Source of the DNA: Flavobacteriales bacterium
GTDB lineage: Bacteria; Bacteroidota; Bacteroidia; JACJYZ01
NCBI GenBank assembly: GCA_020635855.1
Contig: JACJYZ010000003.1
Span: 248,001 to 312,000, forward strand
DNA length: 64,000 nt
Direction: 5' to 3'
The translations under genes and the position numbers were made by a program. The notes under the pieces were generated by a model. That model worked only from the letters and a program-made list of their open reading frames with translations. It made no database searches and was not told the DNA's origin. Shown piece after piece: positions 53,651-62,036 of the stretch (the stretch's first letter is position 1; each line of letters starts with the position of its first letter).

Positions 53651-54556
53651 TCATCCGATAATTTCACCCCTTAAGGACGTGACCTTTTCCGTAAGCTTGG
53701 TCAACAGTTCAGGGCTAACAATTGCGGCACTCTTACTTTTTACATGTAAAACTTTTTGGTCGCGATTCACCTCGGGCTTCTCATAGGTGTACTGCATTTC
53801 AACCGCATCGAAGTCGTAGGCCAGATCTATCAGCTTGTTAAGCAACTTGCTGATGTCTTCCTGATCGTTGTAACGCCTGAGCAGGTTGATGAGGTTGTCG
53901 ATCGTGTGCTTCTGGTCACCGATGCGGTTCAGCAATTCCTGGTGGGGATTTGTTTTTGCCACATTCAGGGAGAAGTAGAGACTTTCAACCCAACCGCCTG
54001 TGAGTACGAGTGCACCCACATCATTGCGCTCATTGTTCTTGAGGTATTCATCGGATGCCCTGTATGCAACGGAGATCAGGGTAAGCAATGAGTCGCGATT
54101 GCCGATGTTGTTCTGAAAACGTTTGATGGTCTTTTCGTCAAATGCAGAAGAAACACCCAGTTCATCCGCCAGTTTCTGAACGGAATTCAGGTAAGAGATA
54201 GCATCCTGGGGTACATCATAAACCGTAATGTAGCCAAGATCCGCACCGTAAACACCCAGGTTCAAGGCTTTCTTGAAATTGGTCGAATACGTGGTGAGAT
54301 TGGACGTGTTGTTCAGGATGTCCTTTTTGTATCCCGCTTCGATCTTATTGATCAGAAGAGCTGTTTGGAAAGGAGAGGGAATGCTGAACAGGGAATTGTC
54401 GATTTTGAATACCGTGGACTGATCCTGCGCAGGTTCTTCATCTGCAACATCGGTCTCATTGGTTCCACTGTCAACACAACCGGTATACAGACAAACTGTT
54501 GTTCCGAGCATTAGGAGAGTCAAGATGGAGGCTTCCCGGTTCCTGAAGCTATTCAT
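53651..54556 (-). CDS. Hypothetical lipoprotein, helical
   Basis: 301 residues with lipobox LYTGC and lipidated Cys near 27, then an acidic linker and an all-helical body of paired helices. A family of unknown function that I have seen in Bacteroidota near ABC transporters. It lies 28 bases upstream of the secreted protein gene, so these three minus-strand genes likely form one operon with the ABCG transporter at its end. Confidence 0.78.
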   Translation of the reverse strand: MNSFRNREASILTLLMLGTTVCLYTGCVDSGTNETDVADEEPAQDQSTVFKIDNSLFSIPSPFQTALLINKIEAGYKKDILNNTSNLTTYSTNFKKALNLGVYGADLGYITVYDVPQDAISYLNSVQKLADELGVSSAFDEKTIKRFQNNIGNRDSLLTLISVAYRASDEYLKNNERNDVGALVLTGGWVESLYFSLNVAKTNPHQELLNRIGDQKHTIDNLINLLRRYNDQEDISKLLNKLIDLAYDFDAVEMQYTYEKPEVNRDQKVLHVKSKSAAIVSPELLTKLTEKVTSLRGEIIG

Positions 54557-54653
54557 ATCATGCGGGTTTTATAAAGTGGCTGCAAGTAAACAAAATTTCG
54601 CGAATTCACAAAACTTGAAAATAATGCCTGTGGTTGGCCATATGCATTGAAAA

Positions 54654-56426
54654 TCAGTCGCTAAACAATTTGGATGATTTGGTTAGCCAGAAGAAAACGG
54701 CCAGCGAAATTAAGGCCGTGAAAGCATACGTTAATGATTGTGCCAATGGCCTGAAAAGCAAACTTCCGATGAGGAAAAGCAGGCTATAGGTGAAAACGGT
54801 AGCTGTGAGCCAGCTTCCTAACAACGCCCATCCGTTGCCATCTGGTTGATTGGTTGCATTTCGAAAGGGTTTCCAAGCGCCTCCCGGCCTCACCCTGTCA
54901 TAGAATGCCTGCAGGTGATTCCTGGATTCGGGCTGGGTGAGGAAGGTAGCCGTTAACCAGGCCACCGTGGTGAAACCTGCGGTGACCAGGAAGTTTTGTG
55001 GTGAGTCCAGATGAAGCACCTTGTTTGCCAGCACCCATCCACCTAAAGGAGCGATGGTTGCCGTCACTTCACTCCACGCATTGATGCGCCACCAATACCA
55101 CCTCAGGATCAGAACCAGTCCGAGTCCTGCACCGCATTCGATTAAAAATGTGGCCGCCTGGTCAATCGTGTCAATCATCGCCGTCATCCCGAAAGCCAGC
55201 AACACCAGCAACAGGGTGAAGTACCTGGCCATGCTCACATAGTGTGTATCTGCCTTTTCCTGGTTTTCAAAGGAGTCTTCACGGCGAATGAAACGCCTGT
55301 ACAGATCGTTGGTCAGGTAGCTGGCTCCCCAGTTCAGTTGTGTGGAGATGGTACTCATGTAGGCCGACAGGAATGCAACAAACAGTAACCCCTTAAGACC
55401 TGACGGCAGGAGGTCTTTCATTACGAATACAAAACCTTTGCTTGCATCGGCCACCGGCAGATCAGGGTAGAGCAGCAATGCGCATAATCCCACAATGATC
55501 CACGGCCATGGACGCAGGCAGTAGTGGGCCACCTGAAAGAACAACGTGGCAAGCACGGCATGTTTCTCGTTCTTCGCACTCATCATGCGTTGACTCACGT
55601 ATCCGCCTCCGCCAGGTTCTGCACCCGGATACCAGCTCGCCCACCATTGCACCAGCATGAAGGTAAGGAAGGCACCCAGTGTGATGCTGTATGTACCGAT
55701 GGTGTCTGCAATGCTGCCATCGGTTTGAATCCGGGGAAAGAAATCAAAACGCCAGGCAGGTAGTTTTTCCACGAGTCCGTGCAGTCCACCCACTTCCGGT
55801 TGATTCAGGGCAACGAACGCCAGTACAATGCACCCACCCATGGCAATCATGAACTGGATGGCATCCGTGAGGGCTACCCCGATCAGCCCCGATAAGGTTG
55901 AGTACACCGCCACAAGCAGCATCAGTCCGCCCGTATACCAGAAAGCTTCCGAAAGTGAAATATCAAAGAAAACATGCAGGATGGTGATCATGGCCGTGTT
56001 CACCCAGCCGATGATGATGCCGTTCAGGAACACACCCATGTATACCGATTTGAAACCGCGCAACAAGGCGGCAGCCCTCCCGGAATACCGCAGTTCGATA
56101 AACTCCAGTTCTGTGACTACGCCCGCCCTTCTCCACAGCCGGCTGAAAAAGAAGGCGGTGAGCATGCCACCGGTGAGCATGTTCCACCACAGCCAGTTGC
56201 CGGAAATGCCATGCTGGGATACCTTTTCGGCTACCCAAAGCGGGGTGTCGGCGGCGAAGGTGGTGGCCACCATGGAAATGCCGGCGATGTACCACGGGAG
56301 TTTTCTTCCTCCCAGAAAAAAGGAAGTGAGGTCTTTGCTCGCCTCACCTTTGTATCTGAGTCCGATGTAAAGGACGAATGCGAGGTAAGCGGCGATGATG
56401 ATCCAGTCGAGTGCAGTGAAAATCAT
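54654..56426 (-). CDS. Sodium:solute symporter (SSS family)
   Basis: 590 residues from ATG 56426 (a longer frame up to 56639 lies in the neighbour's 3' end). About 13-15 transmembrane helices of the SSS/SGLT type: FFLGGRKLPWYIAGISMVATTFAAD at the first helices, ELRYSGRAAALLRGF, and FLSAYMSTISTQLNWGASYLTNDLY with the sodium-site Ser/Thr. It couples sodium entry to uptake of a solute not predictable from sequence. It follows the flavoprotein gene by 35 bases on the same strand. Confidence 0.9.
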   Translation of the reverse strand: MIFTALDWIIIAAYLAFVLYIGLRYKGEASKDLTSFFLGGRKLPWYIAGISMVATTFAADTPLWVAEKVSQHGISGNWLWWNMLTGGMLTAFFFSRLWRRAGVVTELEFIELRYSGRAAALLRGFKSVYMGVFLNGIIIGWVNTAMITILHVFFDISLSEAFWYTGGLMLLVAVYSTLSGLIGVALTDAIQFMIAMGGCIVLAFVALNQPEVGGLHGLVEKLPAWRFDFFPRIQTDGSIADTIGTYSITLGAFLTFMLVQWWASWYPGAEPGGGGYVSQRMMSAKNEKHAVLATLFFQVAHYCLRPWPWIIVGLCALLLYPDLPVADASKGFVFVMKDLLPSGLKGLLFVAFLSAYMSTISTQLNWGASYLTNDLYRRFIRREDSFENQEKADTHYVSMARYFTLLLVLLAFGMTAMIDTIDQAATFLIECGAGLGLVLILRWYWWRINAWSEVTATIAPLGGWVLANKVLHLDSPQNFLVTAGFTTVAWLTATFLTQPESRNHLQAFYDRVRPGGAWKPFRNATNQPDGNGWALLGSWLTATVFTYSLLFLIGSLLFRPLAQSLTYAFTALISLAVFFWLTKSSKLFSD

Positions 56427-56461
56427 GGGATGCAGGTATGCGGCAAACCTACGAAAAGTTA

Positions 56462-57733
56462 TCACGCATCCGATGCCATGGATTCGGCTGCGATCCAGGC
56501 GGTGGTCCAGGCTGCCTGGAAGTTGAAGCCGCCCGTAACCGCGTCGATGTCCAGCACTTCGCCGGCAAAGTACAGGCCGGGTACAACCTTGCTTTCCATC
56601 CGGGTCATGTCTATTTCGTTCAGGGCAACGCCGCCGCATTGAACGAATTCTTGTTTAAAGGTGGTTTTGCCTTTGGATGTATAGGTGTCCGATTTGAGCA
56701 GGTGCAGAAGCGACAGTTTTTGCTTCTTGCCGATTTCAGCCCATCGTCGTTCTGGATCGATGCCCGCTTTCAGCAACAGGTGGTGCTTGAGTTTTTTTGG
56801 CAGGTCGAGTTCGAGCGCCTGCCCGGCATTTCGCCCGCCCGCATGCTGGAAAAGCGTTTGTACGTATGCTTCCAGTTCTTTTGCATCGGTGCCCGGGAGC
56901 CAGTCGATGCGGAATGAAAACGTGTAGTTTTTTTCATGCAGGTAACGGGCCGCCCATGCGCTCAGTTTGAGTACGGCCGGTCCGCTCATGCCCCAATGGG
57001 TGATAAGCAGCGGCCCGCTGGACGTAAACGGCGCATCCATTAATTCAATATGTACCATGGATGACACCCCTTGCAGTTCGAGGATGGGGTCTCCCGGCAA
57101 GTTGAAGGTGAACAGGGATGGTACCGGTGCATGGAGGCTGTGCCCGAGTCGCGTGATGTAGTCGTAAGATGACGTGGTCGGATGGCCACCTGCCGCGATC
57201 AGCAATTGCCGGCAACGGATGTGGACTCCGTCGGCAAGCCGGAGGTTGAAACCATCGCCTGTGGGCGTGACCTCTTTTACGTCTGCCCGGTACCGGATGT
57301 GCACCTGGTGGTTGCGGAGTTCGGTTTCGAAGCAGTCGATGATGGTTTGCGAACGATCCGTTACCGGGAACATGCGTCCGTCTTCTTCGGTTTTGAGTTT
57401 TACATTTCTGCGGGCAAACCATCGTACGGTGTCTTCCGGTTGAAACCGATGGAATGCACCCAGCAATTCTTTATGTCCTCGTGGGTAGGAACGCACCAAT
57501 TCATGCGGATCAAAACAGGCATGTGTTACATTGCAGCGACCGCCACCGGAGATCTTCACTTTTGATAACAGGTTGGACGATTTCTCCAATACACAAATGC
57601 TGCGCCCGGGTTGCTTCTCGGCGTAACAAATGGCTGCAAAGATGCCGGCAGCGCCTCCTCCCACGATGGCAACATCTGCCTGCTCAAGTCCCCCGCCTTC
57701 GCTTGGGCTATGGCGGGCAGGCAAGTCTAACAT
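56462..57733 (-). CDS. NAD(P)/FAD-dependent oxidoreductase (HI0933/BaiN-like)
   Basis: 423 residues. FAD site VAIVGGGAAGIFAAICYAE near 21-40, then GGGRCNVTHACFD (the family hallmark GRCNxT), and a late DIDAVTGGFNFQAAWTTAW. This is the HI0933-type flavoprotein family; substrate unknown. The only in-frame ATG adds about 20 residues (LDLPARHSPSEGGGLEQ) encoded by a genomic repeat, so the natural start is probably masked or non-ATG. Confidence 0.87.
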   Translation of the reverse strand: MLDLPARHSPSEGGGLEQADVAIVGGGAAGIFAAICYAEKQPGRSICVLEKSSNLLSKVKISGGGRCNVTHACFDPHELVRSYPRGHKELLGAFHRFQPEDTVRWFARRNVKLKTEEDGRMFPVTDRSQTIIDCFETELRNHQVHIRYRADVKEVTPTGDGFNLRLADGVHIRCRQLLIAAGGHPTTSSYDYITRLGHSLHAPVPSLFTFNLPGDPILELQGVSSMVHIELMDAPFTSSGPLLITHWGMSGPAVLKLSAWAARYLHEKNYTFSFRIDWLPGTDAKELEAYVQTLFQHAGGRNAGQALELDLPKKLKHHLLLKAGIDPERRWAEIGKKQKLSLLHLLKSDTYTSKGKTTFKQEFVQCGGVALNEIDMTRMESKVVPGLYFAGEVLDIDAVTGGFNFQAAWTTAWIAAESMASDA

Positions 57734-57775
57734 CCGAAATCTAATTTCTAAGGTCTAACATCTAACGTCTATTTT
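57692..57775. repeat. CCCGCCTTCGC...GGCGGG repeat with TCTAA low-complexity tail
   Basis: CCCGCCTTCGCTTGGGCTA then TGGCGGG at 57692-57717 is almost the same as CCCGCCTTCGCTAAGGCTA then TGGCGA at 59291-59315. The neighbouring AATCTAATTTCTAAGGTC and TAACATCTAACGTC stretch also recurs near 59430. It covers the start of the flavoprotein gene. Confidence 0.7.
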
Positions 57776-58245
57776 CTCACCCATACCGCCAACAACGCGG
57801 ATCCGGCGATGCCCAGGGTGGCCCGGCCCACCATGAACATCGTGATATAGGCCGACATGTTGAAATACCGTTCCATGTCATCCGGGTCCTGACCTTGTTC
57901 GTTCACCATATAATGAATCATGTTGGCAAAAAAATCAGGAGACACATAGGTCAAACAGAACCAACCCACCAGGGGGGTCAGGAGTGTGATGAAGCCCGTC
58001 AGTCCGAGTCCTGACCGGAACGCATACAACCATCCCCATTCCCGTTCGGTATGACGTTTTCTTTTGTCGCGCATCGCCAATACATAGATGAGGGCCGACG
58101 GCAATACAATAAGCAGGGTCATGGAATCGTGGCGGTCAATAAGCCGGTCATGCCATCCCATGGACTTTTCAAAAAACACCCACGCGATGGAGAAGACGGA
58201 GAAGATCACCGCCCACTTGAATTCAATTCGGCCAAAGGATTTCAT
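57769..58245 (-). CDS. DUF4199-like membrane protein
   Basis: 158 residues from ATG 58245. Four transmembrane helices with the DUF4199 pattern: FSIAWVFFEKSMGW near the start, AMRDKRKRHTEREWGWLYAFRSGLGLTG in the middle, and a helix after the VNEQGQDPDDMERYF loop. Function unknown; common in Bacteroidota. A longer frame from 58644 is a shadow. Confidence 0.82.
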   Translation of the reverse strand: MKSFGRIEFKWAVIFSVFSIAWVFFEKSMGWHDRLIDRHDSMTLLIVLPSALIYVLAMRDKRKRHTEREWGWLYAFRSGLGLTGFITLLTPLVGWFCLTYVSPDFFANMIHYMVNEQGQDPDDMERYFNMSAYITMFMVGRATLGIAGSALLAVWVRK

Positions 58246-58285
58246 TTGGTTTGGTGTTTTCGGACCGCAATATAGGCAATCGGTG

Positions 58286-59263
58286 TCAGGTGGTGGGGTG
58301 CAGTTGGTGCCCCGGGCCGGGTTGTAGTTGACCGTTTTCTGCTTGTCGGACCAGTTGATATGCATGATGGGTGTACGGAACGGAAATACCAAGCCGTTCT
58401 GCCTGCCGCACGATGTAACCGGATATGGCTTCGTTTTCGGTTGCTGCGCCACGCAGGATGTCACGCAACATCGAGTTGTGGTTGCCTGCAGATGCGCTGC
58501 AGATGTCATGGATTTCCTGTTCCATGGAAGCAGGATCCGGGAGGACAACATGCATGGCCCTGCCAACCGAAAGTGCTTCGGCGGTAAGATGGCGCATGAC
58601 ATCCGACGGAGCTTTATCCGAAACAAAGAAACCGTTGGGTACACCCAGAATGGCGCCGAGCGGGTTCACAGTGGCATTCACGATCAGCTTGCGCCAGAAG
58701 AGGGTACTGAAGTTGCCGGTTACCTCTGTCGGAAACCCGGCGGCCTTCAACAAACCTGCAATTTCTTCGCTTGCTCGCGGGGTATGCTCGTCTTTTTCCA
58801 GCACAATTTTTCCGTCGCCGGTGTTCTGCACGAATCCAGGTTCAACCATCATGGCGGCTTGGGTTGTGAATCCGCCAACCACATATTCGCGACCCACAGC
58901 CTCCGCCAGTATCTCTATGTTTCCGGCTCCGTTTTGCAGGGTTACGACGCGTGCGATCGGACTGTTTTGATCCAGCCATCGTTTCGCATGAGCAGCCAGA
59001 GACGGGGTCTGATGGGCTTTTGTAAGGATAAGGATGATGTCGAAAGGTGCGCCTTTGAACGTGTTCCATGAGGCGGAATGGATGGCGGCGGTATGTTCTT
59101 CCCCATTTGTTTCTTGCAGCGTGAGGCCGTTCCGCATGGCATCCATCTGCGCTTCCCAGGTGCCGAACACGGTGAGTTGCACATGCGGTTTGAGGCGCAC
59201 GGCGAACAACGAAGCCAGGGAACCGGTTCCGAAAATGGCCAGTCGGTATGAGCGTTCAGGCAT
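58286..59263 (-). CDS. Ketopantoate reductase family protein (PanE/ApbA)
   Basis: 325 residues. N-terminal NADPH fold with FGTGSLASLFA near 10-20, then the KAHQT segment and TLQNGAGN that fit the family, and a helical C-terminal dimerisation domain with VNATVNPLGAILGVPNG. It may reduce 2-dehydropantoate in pantothenate synthesis, but ApbA-like proteins can act on other keto acids. A promoter box TAACTTTG lies at 59275-59268, only a few bases before the start. Confidence 0.88.
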   Translation of the reverse strand: MPERSYRLAIFGTGSLASLFAVRLKPHVQLTVFGTWEAQMDAMRNGLTLQETNGEEHTAAIHSASWNTFKGAPFDIILILTKAHQTPSLAAHAKRWLDQNSPIARVVTLQNGAGNIEILAEAVGREYVVGGFTTQAAMMVEPGFVQNTGDGKIVLEKDEHTPRASEEIAGLLKAAGFPTEVTGNFSTLFWRKLIVNATVNPLGAILGVPNGFFVSDKAPSDVMRHLTAEALSVGRAMHVVLPDPASMEQEIHDICSASAGNHNSMLRDILRGAATENEAISGYIVRQAERLGISVPYTHHAYQLVRQAENGQLQPGPGHQLHPTT

Positions 59264-59284
59264 GGTACAAAGTTAGGGAATCAT

Positions 59285-59455
59285 GAGTCTCCCGCCTTCG
59301 CTAAGGCTATGGCGAGTCTCAAGTCGGGAGTCTCAAGTTTCAAGTTTCAAGTCTCAAGTTTCAAGTCTCAAGTCTCAAGTCTCAAGTTAGGGTCTCGTCT
59401 AATATCTGGTGTCACACATCAAATGTCTAAGATCTAAAGTCTCACATCTCACATC
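59285..59455 (+). repeat. CAAGTYTCAAGT low-complexity repeat array
   Basis: A CCCGCCTTCGCTAAGGCTA unit (59291) is followed by about ten tandem copies of AAGTCTC/AAGTTTC and then TCTAAGATCTAAAGTCTCACA. It is not coding and not a CRISPR. Confidence 0.7.
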
Positions 59456-59732
59456 CAATACCCACCGCTACGTAGAAACCCAGGCATGAAGATACGGGAG
59501 GCATTGATGCACCGGGCGGGATAAGAAAATTTTCTACCTTTAGGTCCCCTGAAAGGGAATGGTGTGGCAGGGGACTGATTTGAGTTTTTCTTTTTGCTTG
59601 TAGCTAGCGTATCTCAATGAAGGAGGTGTCATTGAAGGTAAGCCAAAGGTCTTTTTTGGCTTGGTGTTTTGGATCTTCACTTCTTTTCGGCGACAATCAA
59701 TACGACTTTGCTGATTTGTTTTAAGCCATTGT
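59456..59732 (+). other. Region upstream of the helical-repeat gene
   Basis: Contains a possible promoter box TACCTTTA (59535-59542), then an 8-base hairpin GTCCCCTG/CAGGGGAC (59544-59551/59568-59575). The remaining 150 bases carry no convincing ORF; a 75-codon minus-strand frame here is probably chance. Confidence 0.4.
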
Positions 59733-61178
59733 ATGGAGCGTTTAAAGGAGGTGATAAGCGCGCTCAATCGTGCCGATATACTTAAGATTCGGGCGTATTA
59801 TAAAAGTCGCGAGGATAAAAGTGTTTTTCGTCGGTGGGAGTTGTTTGAACTCGTCCGGAAAGGAAAGGCACATACCGACGTGGAGGCGGCGCACATGTTG
59901 TATAAGAGTGCGCCCAATTCGGCATTTTCCCACCTGAAGTCGAGGTTGCTGGAAGACATCCTCGAGGTGATGTTGATGAATGCGGGTGAGCTGGCTGCTG
60001 AAGAGCATGAAGCATTCCGTACCGCCTGCAGGAAACGGATGGTGGTGAGCGAAGTGCTCATCCGAAAAGGCATCATGCAGGAGGGACTCCGCAACCTTAA
60101 GGTAGCTGCACAGATCGCATGGAAACATCGGCTTTCCACCGAGCAACTCCTGGTGGAAGAGTTCCTGGGTGAATATTTTCCGGGTGAGACGGTCAGCAAT
60201 TTGCTCGGGGAGGTCACAAAGGAAAATGTACGGGGCCTGACCCATCTGCTGATCGCCAGGATCTATTTCAAGTCATCCATCTACAACCATGCTGCCTTTT
60301 ACGAGAACCTGGGTGAACTGGCGGATCGTTTGCAAACCATCCGTGAGATTGAGTTTGATCTGAGGAAGGCGTTTGAAGAACATCCGACCGAAGAACTTCG
60401 GTTCTGGTACCTTAACTTCTCCATCACTTCACAGCGGCTGAAAGGCAACCTGGACCTGGCTTACCATCAGGCCCTGGAAGCAGCACGCATGGTGTGGCAA
60501 TATCCCGAGCAGTTCTCTGCAACCGGAAGGCGATCGGCATACATGAACCTGGCATTGCTTCAGATGGAACGCCATCAGTGGCCGGAGGCCACCAACCACC
60601 TGCACCACCTCCTTACCGCCATGGACCCTGAAGATGCGGTCGGGCATGCGTGGAGTGAATTGCTGTTTCGCACACTTTACTTTGCCGGGTATCGAAGTCA
60701 GGCATGGGAATTGGTTGCAGGCAAACTTCAGGAGGCACAGCATATAGCCAGCATTCCTGTTCACCGCTGGGAGTTTTATGCGGCGGTGTGGCATGCCGGC
60801 AACGGTGATTTTTACAGCGCTACCCAATCTCTGCAACGTGCATCACGCATGCTTGCCGATAAGACCTACGGTGCCGATCTAGGATACCGCCACGTCGAGA
60901 TCATTCTGCTGATGAGGTCGGCCAAATGGGACCTGGCCCAGATCAAACTGGAAGCGTTCCAGCAACTGCTCAAACGCCGAAACGATCCATGGGTACACCG
61001 CTACAGGTTGATGGCCCGCAGAATGACCGCCATCATCAGGTATGCCGGATACGGTGTTCCGAAAACCAAAAGCAGCACCGATGATCTGCATAAACTCGCA
61101 TCCGGTGAAGACAGGAAGTGGACATGGGACCCGCTTGGTTTTGAATTGATCACAACATCGGAGTGGTTTGGCAACTGA
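59733..61178 (+). CDS. Helical-repeat protein of unknown function
   Basis: 481 residues, almost entirely helical with TPR-like pairs (for example FSHLKSRLLEDILEVMLMNA, AYMNLALLQMERHQWPEAT and DLGYRHVEIILLMRSAKWDL). No signal peptide, no enzyme motif. I do not recognise it. It stands 258 bases upstream of the contractile injection genes on the same strand and might be a regulator or assembly factor for them; that is only context. Confidence 0.7.
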   Translation: MERLKEVISALNRADILKIRAYYKSREDKSVFRRWELFELVRKGKAHTDVEAAHMLYKSAPNSAFSHLKSRLLEDILEVMLMNAGELAAEEHEAFRTACRKRMVVSEVLIRKGIMQEGLRNLKVAAQIAWKHRLSTEQLLVEEFLGEYFPGETVSNLLGEVTKENVRGLTHLLIARIYFKSSIYNHAAFYENLGELADRLQTIREIEFDLRKAFEEHPTEELRFWYLNFSITSQRLKGNLDLAYHQALEAARMVWQYPEQFSATGRRSAYMNLALLQMERHQWPEATNHLHHLLTAMDPEDAVGHAWSELLFRTLYFAGYRSQAWELVAGKLQEAQHIASIPVHRWEFYAAVWHAGNGDFYSATQSLQRASRMLADKTYGADLGYRHVEIILLMRSAKWDLAQIKLEAFQQLLKRRNDPWVHRYRLMARRMTAIIRYAGYGVPKTKSSTDDLHKLASGEDRKWTWDPLGFELITTSEWFGN

Positions 61179-61436
61179 CCATACATTTCAGCAGATTAAT
61201 ACCTAGTAGTTTCCCTCTGAACCAATTCCGCAAGCTTTATCAATTTGTGACTTTTGCTAGTATGTGGAAAACAATTGTGTCAAGCGAAAAGAAACGACAA
61301 GCCTTCAAGAAGGTTGATATCAGGGGAAATAAAATTTATGAACATGGTTGAGTGCTGTCATCGATGTGACCAAGTTGTACTTTGAAGCCCACACTCTTGT
61401 CAAGTAATTTGGCCTTCCAATTCTGGAGGTGATTAC

Positions 61437-62036
61437 ATGATTGACAAAGCCCTTATTACGCTTAGGAGTGAAGCGAATGCCTACCTTTCATTGAAGAATG
61501 GTGTAACGGAAGACAAAATCGTCTTGTCGAACGTTGCCACCGAGAACGGAGGATGGGCGATTCCCGAGGACAAACTCGGGATGTCGCTGGTGAAGGTGGA
61601 GGAGGAGCGCGTATTCAAAGACCAGAAGATGGCCCACCGCAACAGCAAGGGTCAGTTCGATTTCTACAACCCCGAACTCAAGTTCAATCTCTATGTGTTG
61701 GTGACCGCCAATTTTCCCAATGGCGATACCGATGCAACCAGTTCAAAATATACGGAAGGACTCAAACAGCTTTCCCACATCATCACTTTCTTCCAGCAAA
61801 AGCATGTGTTCACCCCTGCCAACACGCCAACCATGGCGGCAAGCGAACTGGAAAAGCTGATCGTTGAACTTTACTATTACGGCTTTGAACAGCAGGATAA
61901 CCTGTGGACCGTGATAGGGGCGAAGTACCTGCCCTCGGTCCTGTACCGGGTTCGGGTGGTGCGTGTACAGGAAGCGGCTGTCAAGGAACAGGGCCCTCCG
62001 ATCTCCGATATTTCACTCAACTTACTCGGAAGCTAA
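61437..62036 (+). CDS. DUF4255 (Pvc16-like) protein of a contractile injection system
   Basis: 199 residues with the DUF4255 signature opening (MIDKALITLRSEANAYL) and the middle KFNLYVLVTANF block, then LEKLIVELYYYGFEQQDNLWTVIG. In Photorhabdus virulence cassettes and related phage-tail-like systems, Pvc16 caps or joins the tail. The ribosome site TGGAGGTGAT just before the ATG is very strong. It is the first gene of the injection operon, followed without gap by the next gene. Confidence 0.88.
   Translation: MIDKALITLRSEANAYLSLKNGVTEDKIVLSNVATENGGWAIPEDKLGMSLVKVEEERVFKDQKMAHRNSKGQFDFYNPELKFNLYVLVTANFPNGDTDATSSKYTEGLKQLSHIITFFQQKHVFTPANTPTMAASELEKLIVELYYYGFEQQDNLWTVIGAKYLPSVLYRVRVVRVQEAAVKEQGPPISDISLNLLGS

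Noticed and set aside
57813..58644. A longer start for the DUF4199-like gene
   Set aside because: Codons upstream of 58245 are antisense to the ketopantoate-reductase-like gene and match no membrane-protein N-terminus.
59330..59400. A possible CRISPR array
   Set aside because: Units are under 13 bases, adjoining, with no spacers and no cas genes.
59540..59767. A 75-codon minus-strand ORF upstream of the helical-repeat gene
   Set aside because: It overlaps a likely promoter and the next gene's start, with low-complexity composition.
61163..61351. A 62-codon ORF between the helical-repeat gene and the injection operon
   Set aside because: It overlaps the previous stop, lacks a ribosome site and shows no pattern.
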